Below are positions 47,744 to 58,622 of a stretch of 64,000 bases of DNA, piece by piece. The translations under genes and the position numbers were made by a program. The notes under the pieces are model-generated. The model was not told the DNA's origin. It saw nothing but the letters and a program-made list of their open reading frames with translations, and ran no database searches. Origin of the DNA: Eudorina sp. 2006-703-Eu-15 (Eukaryota > Chlorophyta > Chlorophyceae > Chlamydomonadales > Volvocaceae); NCBI GenBank assembly GCA_003117195.1, contig BDSI01000118.1:1-64000 (forward strand). Direction: 5' to 3'. How positions within the stretch are numbered: the stretch's first letter is position 1; each line of letters begins with the position of its first letter.

Positions 47744-49547
47744 CTGTAACACAGCAGTCGATCAAGGGCAACGAGACGCAGGTAGCATACAACCCCTACG
47801 AATGGCAGTTGCACATGCCAGCCAAAACAATCAGGTCCTGGTCAAACTGGCTCGTGTGACCCACCCCCGCATCTCTGCAGGAAGGGATTGAACCCCTCTG
47901 CTTCAACGCGCCAGGACCAAATCACCCTACGGTATATATACACCGTTGGCTGCACGCTGATCACCGAAACGCCGTCTGGCCGAGTTCGAGCAAAGCACCA
48001 CGATTCACGAATCAACCTACCGTTATGACAAGCTGCGTAGACAGACACGCACCGCCGGCGACTCACGGCAACGCGGCGCGCAGCGCCTCCGTTGACCAAC
48101 GACTTCTCCAAGCAGAGCGCACCAACATGACCAATCAAGCCGCCCCACCACCTTGTGTGTGTGAGCACAACGCGACCTGGGCTGCACGGAAGCGACGGAA
48201 CACGCGTCCGCCGCGCTGCCGGACGCCCCCCGCCGCACGACAGCGAGCGCACGCGGCGGATTCAGTGACACAGGCCCCTCCGAATGCAGGCCGCTGCTGG
48301 AACACGCGAGCATCGGCACCAGAGACACGGTCGGGCTTCACCGACCTCGCGGTCACTGCCACTGCCGCGTCAACACCCCCACATGACGACTGTCCGTTAA
48401 CTGTCCGTTGGGTTTCGGCCGTGACCCGCACACCCGCGTCGACCCCTCTCAAAGCACCGCTCATCCATGAATACCCACTTACCCCGACTTGCACTTACGA
48501 AATCAACAAGGAGGACGGCGGACGCCCTCCGGCAAGGCACCACCCCTGCGCGTCGCTCACGGGCCGTTTCCCCTCTCTGGTTTCCAAGCACGTCCAACGC
48601 CAGCCAGCCAGCATCATAACACCAGCAATCCAGCATAAGTGATCTCTTCCCCGCCAAGTAACTTGGTTTGCCGTGGCATCCGAAAATGCTGCGAGGCGCA
48701 TTGGTGGACCGCTCCATCCTCAGCAACAATACTATAATATCGTCCCGAAGGCGGAACCCTGGACGGATACGGACGGTGGTTGGATGTCCGGCCAGCCGTC
48801 CAACCCTTCCTGCCCCCCCTAATCCTGCATATGATAAGAAAATAGGCGTGCGCGCGACGCGATCTGCGGGAGCACCCATGACGTCACCCCAGCAGTCCGG
48901 CAACATACGACCCAGATCCGCGGGAGTGTACCGTGGCTTTGCCAACAAAGACGACAAGGCTGCGCCGCATAAGCCTCAGCGCCCAGCACACACCCCGGCG
49001 ACTGTGCACGCAAGCGCCGCAGCCCGTCTCGACCCCACCGCGCCTCCCAAGCCCCCAGACAGCAGATACCACAGCCGGCCCCGCATAGCCGGTCCAGCAT
49101 TTCACACGCGCCACGCAATAAAAACACCCATCGGGGGTGCTCCTGGCGCAAGCGAGGCCACGAGAGGCCCCCGCCACGTCGCGATCAGCGCACCCCTACC
49201 CCCTCAATGTCGCCCGTGCGCGGTGCGGAACGGAACGGAGCGGAGCTCGAGAGGCCACCAGCCACCCGTGCACCCCCTCCCGCGGTGGACACGTGTCAAC
49301 CGACAAGCGCGCACACGCCAGTGAGTCGCGGCCCGCGGCCCGCCGCCCGCTCTCCACGTCCCGACAGCTCCTCCGGCCCCGCCCATCTCTACCGCCTCAG
49401 CAGTGTCATATCACGTCGATTCAATCTTTGCGGGCGGGCGGACGAACAGGCGTGTCTGGGACGGACAGCGCTCCGCAACCTGACACGCGACCGACGGCTC
49501 CCGACCCCCTGCCTGCCGCTCAACAGGCGCCCTCTGTTTCTCCCTGT
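47744..49547. other. Unresolved 1.8-kb region between kinase gene and unidentified gene
   Basis: Contains overlapping open frames on both strands (e.g. 48668-49324 plus, 48397-48957 minus) with no domain I recognise. A minus-strand ATG near 48973 opens MRRSLVVFVGKATVHSRG and could be the first exon of the gene ending at 47422, but no consistent exon chain was found. Part of it must be the kinase 3' UTR. Confidence 0.3.
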
Positions 49548-52500
49548 TTAAAAGTCCTTGAACACGCGGTCCCATTCGGCCTGCTCCTGTGGAGAGACGG
49601 TGGTGGGCTCGCGCGGCTCCGCCCGATGCGCCTCGGCCAGCTCCATCTTGCGCTTGGAGCTGTCCGTCTCCTTGGGCTTGCGAGGCGGGTCCATGCGGCG
49701 GGCCGCCAGCGCGTCCCAGTCGAAGCCCGCGAACCAGGGGTGCATCTTGATGTCACGGGCCCGACCCTGCGTGGCCGGAAGGACGGGTGGGTGCGTGGGT
49801 GGGTGGGTGCGTGGACGTGTTCTGGGTTAAGGAATACGGTACGCGGCGAAAGAAACTGTGCGGCAGCATCCCAGGGGAATAAATATCGAGTTCCGAACAA
49901 CAAGGCGGGCGAGGTTGGGCTGGGAGATACACGGAGGAGGAGGATGAGGAAGAGAGCGAGACCCGCTCAGCCCGCCGGAGCCCCGAGTGCTTGGGTCCGC
50001 CAAGTACGGTGCCGTTCATCGGCCCGGTGACACGGCCGCTGATCAGCCGATCCATCCGCAGCGGGACGAACGGCGAGGGTCGGCCCGCGCTGTTGGTTGG
50101 TCGGTAAGTTGGTTGGTTAGTTGGGTACCACCCGTTGCGTGAGAGCAGCAGAGACAACCAAACTGGCGCCTCTGCCGCCCCGACGGTGCCGTCCTGTCAC
50201 CCCAACCAGCGCGCCCCGTCACCCCGTCCCGTGCCCAGCAATCATCGCTCCTCCCCCCATTCCCCCCGCTGGGTGTGCCTGGGCCTGTTTTATGGGTTTA
50301 ATTCTTTTTCAAGTTACCCCCTCCCCACCCCCGCCGCGCATCACAACCCAGTCACCCCCGCCCCCCCCCCCCCGCGGCCCCCCCCCCGTCCCACCTGCAG
50401 CATGCCGATGCGCTTGACGGGCTTGCGCTCAAGCAGCTTGCTGATCAAGTCGCGCGCCTCATCCGACATGTACGGCGGGTACTTGATCGGCCATCGGTCG
50501 TCCACGATGCGGCGCATCACCTCCATGGGGTCCTGCGTCTTGGGCGAGGTGAAGGGCTGCCGGGCCGTCAGCAGCACGTACATCAGGACACCCAGGGTCC
50601 ACCTACGGGGCGGGGCGGAGGCCGGGGCGGGGCGGGGGGGTATAGGAAATTGGTAGACATTTCATTCAAACTGCGCTGCTGGGGGGAGGTACGGTAAATG
50701 GACGGGGCAGGGCGAGGACACCATGTAGGCGAGGTGGTGCGGGGCGGGGACACAATGTGGGTGGGGCGGGCAGGGCGGGGCGAGGTGGCCGGGGGGACGT
50801 TAGAGGCCTCGAGTGCTCGTCCTCGCTGTGCCGGCCCTCCACCTTCCCCCTCCGGAGCGCACGCGCGGCCCTGCGCCCGGTGGCCAGCACATCGCAGCGG
50901 CCCATACCGGCGCCCCCGTCCTGGCCCCGCCCCCGACCCCTGCCCCTGGCCCCGCCGTCCACCCACCAGTCCACCGAGTGGTTGTAGCCTCTCCCCATGA
51001 CGTTCTCCGGGGCCACGTAGCCGGGCGTGCCGCAGAAGGTGTAGGTGCGGCCACCCGCCTCCACCTGCTTAGCGAACCCGAAGTCGCCCAGCTTCACGTA
51101 GCCCTGCGGTCGGTCGGTCGGTCGGGTGGAAGACATGGAAATGATGAGGGACACGTCAGCTGGGGCCGGGCCCATTGTAACGTGCCTTCCTTTCGGGGGG
51201 TCCTGCAGCCCGCTGTCATGCCTTCCACGTCGTCACATGGACAGCATCTGGCGATGGTGACCGGTCAGCGGGTCAGCGCAGCAATCCAGCAAACCGTTGT
51301 GGTGGGAGGCGTGTGGGGATGAGCCGGCCCGCCAGCCGCACCAGCCGGTGTCAACTCCATCCACCTCCTGAAGCCCCCGCGGGGCCTCCACCAAATAGAC
51401 CAACACCCCTGACGGCGGCTCTCTTAAACAAACCCCCTGACCTCCAATGCGCCCATCTATCTCCACACGCGCGGGTCAGGCCCAGCACTGCAAACTCTCC
51501 CGCGCAGCAGAGCAGCGGGCAATCGCCGCCACCGCCACCGCAGCAGCAGCAGCAGCGTTGCCCTGATGCTGTCATTTCCCTTCGGCGTTCGCAGCTATTC
51601 TTGCAGCTGCCTTCCTACCCCTCCCCGCAAAACCCCCCCTTTTGCACCCCCCCTCTCCCGCACCCGCAACCCCCCACCCCCGCACCCCACCGCCTCCCCG
51701 CAGCCCCCAGCCGACCGCACCTGCCCGTCGATGAGCACGTTCTCCGGCTTGAGGTCGCGGAAGGCGATCGAGTTGTCGTGCAGGTACTCGAGCGCCAGCA
51801 CGATGGAGGCCACGTAGAACTTGGACATGGGCTCCTCCATGCCCTGCCACATCTTCATTTTGGGTGCCAGGCAGCCCTTGCGCAGCGAGTTCTTGTCAGC
51901 AACCGGGTACTTGATCACCTGGGTGGGGGGGAGGGGAGGAGGGAGGAGGGAGGCGGGGGGGAGGGGGGAGGAGGGAGGCGGGGGGGGAGGGGGGGAGGGG
52001 GCGGGTATAGGAAATTGGTCAAACGGGGGGAGGCGGGCGGGGAAGGGGGGAGGCGGGGGAGGGAGGCGGGGGAGGGAGGCGGGGGAGAGCGGGGGGAGTC
52101 AGGGGCGCTGCGGGTCATCCAATGTGCGCGGGTTGCCTGTGGAGCACTGTCGGTGCACTACTTGCAAAGCAAGTCTAATCAAAGCAGCCACAAAAACACT
52201 AACTGCGACTGACGAGAACCGAGAGCCAGGTACTCATCAAGGGTTGCCGTGTTCCTCGGTCTGAATCTTATCTGATGCGCTGTCCGGCATCCCTCCCTGT
52301 CCCCCTTCCGCGCCGAGCAGGCACTCAACGGCTCCGCGCGTCGTCCCGTGGGTCACTCTACGTGGTCCCGCGGCCCAGTGCCGTCAACGGCCCCGCCCTC
52401 CCTGTTCCCCCCTTTTCACCTTCACCTGAGCGATGCTGGAACCTATATGCGTGCTCTGGATGCGGGACCGTAACAAACAACAGCATTGCTGACACGGGGA

Positions 52501-55500
52501 TCCCAAGCTTGCACCGCCCCAGGCGGAGGACCCCCCCCCCAGGTGGACGTGTGCCCTGGCGATTCAAACGACTGTGCGCTTAGCCGAGAAGCCCGCCCGA
52601 ACCGCCGAGGTTCAACGATTGTGTGTGTCGACTACACCTCGAAGCTCCAGCTGCAAACCGCAGATGCTGTTGCTGCTGCCGCTGCTGCGCGAGAGCTGAA
52701 CTGCGTGCCATGCCCTCCTCCTGCTGCTGCTGTTGCTGCTGCCTCAGCGTCCCCCACGCACCCTAGAGCCCTCCGACCCCCTCCCTCAGCTCCTCCCTCC
52801 CCTTGCCCTTCCCCGCTGTTCCCCCCTCTTGTCCCACGCGGGGGCTCCGCCGCACCTTCGCCTCGGCAACCAGCACGTCCATCAGATCGCCCCCGGGCAT
52901 CAGGTCAAACAGCATGTACAGGTGGCACTTGTCCTGCGGGCGGTCAGGGGGCGGCGGAGGACACGGGCCAGGGGGCCACGGAGAAGACGGCGGGCGGTCA
53001 GGGGGCGGCGGAGGACACGGGCCAGGGGGCCACGGAGAAGACGGCGGGCGGTCAGGGGGCGGCGGAGGACACGGCTGGGCGGTCAGGAGCACGGCGCGGT
53101 CGCGGTGAGGCGCGGCAGCAACAGCGAGGGCTGCGGCAGCTGATGGGCAGAAGCTCAGACGGGGCGGGAGGGGGAGGAAGGTGTGGGGGCTTCGCACTGC
53201 GCCAGGCTGGCAGCGCGGGTCGCCCTCTGGCCGCTGGAGGTGAGGAGGTGAGGGTTTGGCGCCAGGCTGAGGCGGCGGGAGCGGGTCGCTGCAGACGACC
53301 AGGCTCTTACCCTACTCCTATACCCGTACTACCCCGCGGACCACCGGTATGCCAAACGTCGGCCATATTTTTCCACTCGACAGCGCCTCCGTGAGCACCT
53401 GTGACCAGACCATGTGGACGCTGCGCTCCCACGCCGCCCGGCAGCTGCCACAGGCTCCTGACGGGGTTCAGTGCGTCCGGCCCCGCTCCGCCCCGTCCCG
53501 TGTTGCCCTAGTGAACCTTCCCCCTCCCCGTCCCCATCCCCATCCCCATACCCAGCCTGAACGAACCCCCTGTCCCCACCCCCGCCTCCGTCCCCGCTCC
53601 CGTCCCCTCTCCCGCCCCTTCCCCCCGCACCTTGAACGACGCGTACTGCCGCAGACAGAAGGGGTGCGCGATGTTGCGGGTGATGTGCTGCTCGCAAAAG
53701 ACGTGCTCGGGGCACTGCAGCGCCGCCGACTTGGCCATCCGCTTGAGCGCAAACACGCGCCCCGTCGACTCCTCTGCACCGCACCACACCGCACCGCACC
53801 AGACGTCAACGCCACACAGTGATTAAAATGCGCCACGCAGACGAGAGCGTCCTCAGCTCTTGCCTCACCTCACCTCACCTCACCTCGGTACCCCCCGAGT
53901 GCCCATGGCCCTTCGGGTAGTAGTACCGTTACAGTGTGGATAGGCTTCCGGGCCCTGTCTAAGGGTTTATGGCCCTTCGGTTATGGCTCTGAGGTTCCTT
54001 CCCACTGCCCAGCCGCTCAGGGCAGCCCATCCGCTATGGCATCCCACCCCGGTGCCGACCCCTGGGTCACCAGCCCCACATGGTGTCCCACGGGATGAGC
54101 GGCTCGCCCCCCCACGGGTCGCTCCGCCCCGCGGGGTCCCATCCGCCCCTGCAGCCGTGACCTTGCCCATCTCCTTCGCGCATCTAGAAGCCCGGGCCTC
54201 GCTCAGATGGCCATCCCTGGCTGCGGACTGGCTGGCTGTCTGGCCGGCTGTCAACTAGTGCTGCGCCATTACCTCTTCCCGTGCTGACCCCCGGAGGTAG
54301 GGTGTCCTCGCACTCCCTCTCGCCACCCCGCGCTGGAGAGTGGGCGTCCCTCCAACCCGAGGGCCTCCGAAACAGGGGGCAGGGTTGACGCACCTTGCTT
54401 TAGCTGAAGCACCGCCACAGCTAAAGCGAGGTGCGTCAACCCTGCCCCCTGTTACCGGTACTTTTAAGTACCGCCCGTCCGAAACCCCCATCCAAGCCCC
54501 CGCCCCGCCAGCCCACCTTGCGGTGGCTCGCAATTGGCGGCTCTTTCCCGCCTGGCAGCTCCCACCACCCCCTACCCGTACCTACGCACTCAGTGTCGCT
54601 GGCCCCCTCCCTGGGAGCCAACGGGGGCTGGTACATCTGCAGCCCGCCCGCCCGCCCGGCCGGCCCCCCTGGGGCCCGCCCGCCCACCCTCTTCCCCGCT
54701 CACCTGTGACCCTGCACACGCGGCTGAAGGCGCCCTCGCCCAGCAGCTCCCCCTCCACCAGAATGAGCTTCTTATCGCCGTCCCGGTGCTCCTCTGTGCT
54801 CAACCCAAAGGAGGCCAGCAGGCAGCGACAGCAGGCGCGTCAGGGAAGGGAGGGAGTCAGCGCCGCAAACACAGTACCGCAATGTGAATCAGCAGGACAA
54901 CAGTAGATATGATGTTGTCTGACAGAGCCAAAGAACACAACGGGAAACGGGAAGCGTCAAAACGGATCCCCAGCGCCCTCTCATTTATGCACCCACCTAC
55001 CCAACCGAGCCCCGCGCCCTTCACCACACAGCTCACCCCCACCCCCACTCCCCACCCCTCCTCCACTCCCCATCCCCATCCCCTTACCCAACCCCAACCC
55101 CAAACCCACCGGTCATCTTCTGTCCGCCACGCCGCAGCTCGACCACCTCGTCCAGGTGGCCCTCGCAAGAAATTGCACGACGACCGCTGTCGTACTTGAT
55201 GAGCACCTCCGCCACCGGCCGCCGGTGCGCCGCACTGCCCTGCGGCTTCAGCTTGGCCATTCGCTGGTTCACCACCTGCGGGGCCGCACCGACATATCGC
55301 TCTCATCAGCCACATCACTGTACTGTGACATTGCCCCGCCCACCCCCCCGCCGACTGGGGCCACCCACCCTCCCACCATCGCCGCCGAGACCGACGAGCG
55401 GCAACGAACGATTTGCTAACACACCGTGCGACTCACACATCCAGTCGTACTCACATCCATTGATCCGGGACATTTTCTTTCCAGGCCGTCACACGGCCCC

Positions 55501-58500
55501 GACACAACATGCCGAGGATGTCCCTGCCCATGTCCCTGCCCCGGGCCCTCGGCCCCGGTTCATCGGGCCCCCCCTCCGCCCTGCCCACCTCCGGGCTCTT
55601 CTCTTTGGCCATGATATCCTGCAGAGGCCCGAGCACCGCCACGAAGGTGCGGCGGTCCAGGGTCAGACACACCAACGAGGTCAGCGCGCGGACAGTGGCG
55701 CGGCTGGGGGGGGGCGGCAATCAGGCAGAAGGGGGAGGGAGGCGGAGCAGGGAGGGAGGGAGGCGGAGGGGGGCGCATCGCGGAAGGGGCCCGGCGAGGA
55801 GGGGGGTCAGCCGCGTCGGGGCTTCAGCCTCAAGGAGGTGTGAGGGACGGGACGGGACGCCCGACCCGGTGCCCTTCAACAGCAGCGCCACGCGTCCACT
55901 CGTCGGCGGTAGATGCGGTCAAGGCCCCCCCTCCGCCAAAGGTGCATTCCACCATCCCGTGCCCGTGCCCGTGCCCGAAGGCCGCGGACGACCCCGACCA
56001 GGTGGACATCCGCCATGGGAGTCTCAACTTGATTCGTGATTCGTGATTCCAGTTCCTACTCTAAACACAGCCGGAAGGTGGTTGAACGGCACAGCTCTGC
56101 CTGGGGCGGCCCACATGAAGTGCACTGATCCCTTCCACAGCCCCAGCGCGCACCTGACCGTATCGGATCACGAGCCTGCCCTGCCCGCACCCCCCACAGC
56201 CCCTCGGACCCCCCCTCCCCCCCCACACACGCGCCCTTGGTTGAGAGCGAGGGGACAGTGGCCCCTTACGCCCCTTTCCCCCGTATCCGGGGGAGAGAGC
56301 TTCGGCGGTCTCCCGTATGGGGCGGGTTAGCGCTCCCGGCCAGCGTCGGCCCGGCAGATATGTAACGATTCACACACGACAGCCCCAGACCCGATCAGCC
56401 CCTCGCCCCCGACCGTCGCACCGCGGCTCATCCTGCAGCAGCGCCTGCTCTCCGAAGAAGTCCGATCGGAAGAGGCGGTTCACCTCCTTCTCGCCCTGCA
56501 CCACCTGCGCCTCGCCCTCCTTGATGATGTAAAACTTGTCGCCCACATCGCCCTCCACAATGACCAGGGACGTGGCTGCACACACAGACACACACACAGG
56601 TCGCGGCTCAGTCATCTTTTACAGACACACACACATACAGACACACGTGCGCGCACATTCACGCACACATCAGACTCATGTTTTGGTCCCCTCGCACATT
56701 TACAGTCACACACGGGCGGGCGGGTTTCCTTGCTCAACACGGGGGGGGGCGCTGGCGCGGCCGCCTTGTCTCCTCTTGTCATGCCGAATGCATCATTTTG
56801 AGTTGTCGTCCTGACAAGTACATTGCACCAGGTACTTTGCTGCAAAAATGTTCCGCTGGGTCCTTTGCATGCCCTGTCGTCAGCTGCAGCGCGCTGAGGC
56901 GGTGGCCCCGATGGGCCAGTTCCTGCTGTGTGTCCTTCAATACGTATGAATCAGTTTCCATATTGTTGTGGTGAGACCAATAGGCGACGCGTATGGATCA
57001 GTTTCCATATTGTTGTGGTGAGAAATGAGAAAGGAAGCCCGTGTGCTGTGTGTTCTGCCGTGTGCTGCTGTGTTCTGCTGTGCGGGTGCACGGCACGTGA
57101 GGGCCTTCTTCCTCCCTCCCTGCCTCACCCGCATGTCCACCAATTTTCGACACCCTCCCTCACCCGCATACGTCTCCTCAACAAAGGCGTCCACGAGCTT
57201 CATCTTCTCGTCCGGCCGCAGCGACGACAGCAGCGGCACACTGTTCAGGAACAGCTGGATCTGCCCCTTCTCGTCCTCCACGGACGCCTGCACGAAGTGC
57301 CTGCAGCACTCGGGGAGAGCAGAGCGGGGGGGGCCCAAACGGGGCTGCGTCAGCCGGCGGCGGTGGGACTGCAAACGGGGCGCTTGAGCAGATCGTCGCC
57401 CTAGAGGCATCCCCCCAATGCCCCGCTACCAGCTGTCCCCCGGCCCCCCGCCCCAACCACCAGAAAACCCCACAAGCAAGTCACATTGTTGCCGATACTA
57501 AGGTTGCGAGCCGCGCCTGGAGGCCACGGGTTGCCAGCTGCACAGGTCACCCTGGGGTAGGATTAGGGAGCCCCACCCCACCTGAAGACGTCGCGCTCGA
57601 GGACCCAGACGCTGGCGTCCGTGGTGGCGGCCACAGTGGCGGATCGGGGGCAGTCGTACATGAGGCTGATCTCCCCGAACACGTCGCCGCGCTCCTTGGT
57701 GTTGACCTTGAACATGACGTCCTTCCGCCGCTCCAGGACCTGTGTGCGCGAGGAGACGCACACATCAGCAGGGGCAGCAAAAAGGGGCAGCAGGGGCAGC
57801 AAGCAGGGGCAGCAGGGGCAGCATCAGCAGCATCAGCAGCAGGAGTCCGTGGTTTCACGCAGCCCCGGCCGCAGTCCGTGCGCGTGGGGCCCCCCGGGCT
57901 GACGACATCCCCTCGCACTTGACGCTCACCTCGAACTTGCCACTGCGCACAACGAACAACTTGGTTGCGGCGTCCCCGGAATCCCCTTGCTGGATAAGGA
58001 TTTCTCCTGCCTGGACTGGCATCATGTACATCTGCGCCACAATCTTGTTCGCGGTGCCGCGGTCCAGCCGGCTGAACAACAACAGGTTAACCAGGGCACT
58101 CTGCGCATGTCGACACCCAGCGTTAGAGTGGAAACCTTCGAGGGCAAATCGAGCAGAGAATCACACCTTGATAAAGTCATAGTCGTTTACATCGGCTAGC
58201 GTGGCTTTCGGGGGCAGCTTCAGGTCGAGCTTGGCAGCGCCAGCCTTGTTGCCGGTGATAGCCTTTTACAGGGAACCGAAATGCAGCGCAAGTTTCAAAA
58301 TTTTAGCGATCATCGGGCGCCATGAAGAGTTGACGCCAACTGCAGGCGCCTCCCGGAGTGCATCAATCCACACCTTTGCACGGCCGACTTGCGTACGCTG
58401 CGCAATATACGCAACCGGACCGCCCTCGCCATCCGCGAATTTGCTGCCTTCGGCGCCCATATCTTGTTCCCAGTCGCTGCCGGAACTTTCCGCAGCAAGC

Positions 58501-58622
58501 TGTGCGTCGAGTGCTTTCAGCTGGTCTGCAAGAGAGTAGTGTTTGTGCGCCAGCGTTGCAACACCCCGGGACAGGGGCTTTATCCCTACGGCGCCAACCG
58601 ACGGCGTGGACAGCGCCTGCAC
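49548..58622 (-). CDS. PKG: Cyclic-nucleotide-dependent protein kinase, PKG type (tandem CNB domains plus AGC kinase)
   Basis: Ser/Thr kinase activated by cGMP or cAMP. N-terminal part (about 58550-58180): [20 protein letters not shown] and an acidic linker. CNB-A (about 58105-57590): [20 protein letters not shown], with phosphate-binding cassette [20 protein letters not shown] (about 57310-55600): [39 protein letters not shown] and [17 protein letters not shown]. The kinase follows: Gly loop [13 protein letters not shown] (about 54755-54715), catalytic Lys in FALKRM and alphaC Glu in VFCEQHI (53770-53632), hinge [17 protein letters not shown] (52935-52850), catalytic loop AFRDLKPEN (51768-51738), DFGFAK (51086-51069), [13 protein letters not shown]. 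Exon 50602-50399 gives [16 protein letters not shown]. The C-terminal exon (about 49768-49548) ends in the hydrophobic motif VFKDF. The first exon is unresolved: no in-frame ATG is found before 58622, so it lies upstream. In other green algae PKG acts in flagellar signalling; location here is unknown. Confidence 0.93.
50641..50680 (-). repeat. Intronic 3'-splice-site repeat (copy 8)
   Basis: TATAGGAAATTGGTAGACAT, the canonical core, then TTCATTCAAACTGCGCTGCT. It is sense to the kinase gene, 39 nt upstream of the acceptor for the exon starting at 50602. Confidence 0.85.
52006..52019 (-). repeat. Intronic 3'-splice-site repeat (copy 9, partial)
   Basis: TATAGGAAATTGGT only; the distal half is lost. 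It is sense to the kinase gene, 88 nt upstream of the acceptor for the exon starting at 51918. Confidence 0.6.
52936..53085. repeat. 54-bp tandem repeat abutting a kinase 3' splice site
   Basis: Units start at 52936, 52990 and 53044 (each GCGGGCGGTCAGGGGGCGGC...), 54 bp apart and nearly identical; the third is partial. On the sense strand the array ends exactly at the CCCGCAG acceptor of the hinge exon. Confidence 0.9.
54371..54453. repeat. 36-bp inverted repeat / hairpin in kinase intron
   Basis: Left arm 54371-54406 begins AACAGGGGGCAGGGTTGACG; right arm 54418-54453 is its reverse complement with one mismatch (T/C). The loop is 11 nt. It sits in the intron upstream (on the plus map) of the Gly-loop exon, and no coding frame crosses it. 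Confidence 0.9.
57131..57152 (+). repeat. Intronic repeat (copy 10, antisense to kinase gene)
   Basis: CATGTCCACCAATTTTCGAC on the plus strand. It is antisense to the kinase gene and sits immediately downstream of a 5' splice site rather than upstream of a 3' site. Confidence 0.55.

Noticed and set aside
47295..47891. Plus-strand 198-codon open frame
   Set aside because: Begins at GTG with no early ATG and no recognisable domain; the minus strand has better splice signals across the same interval.
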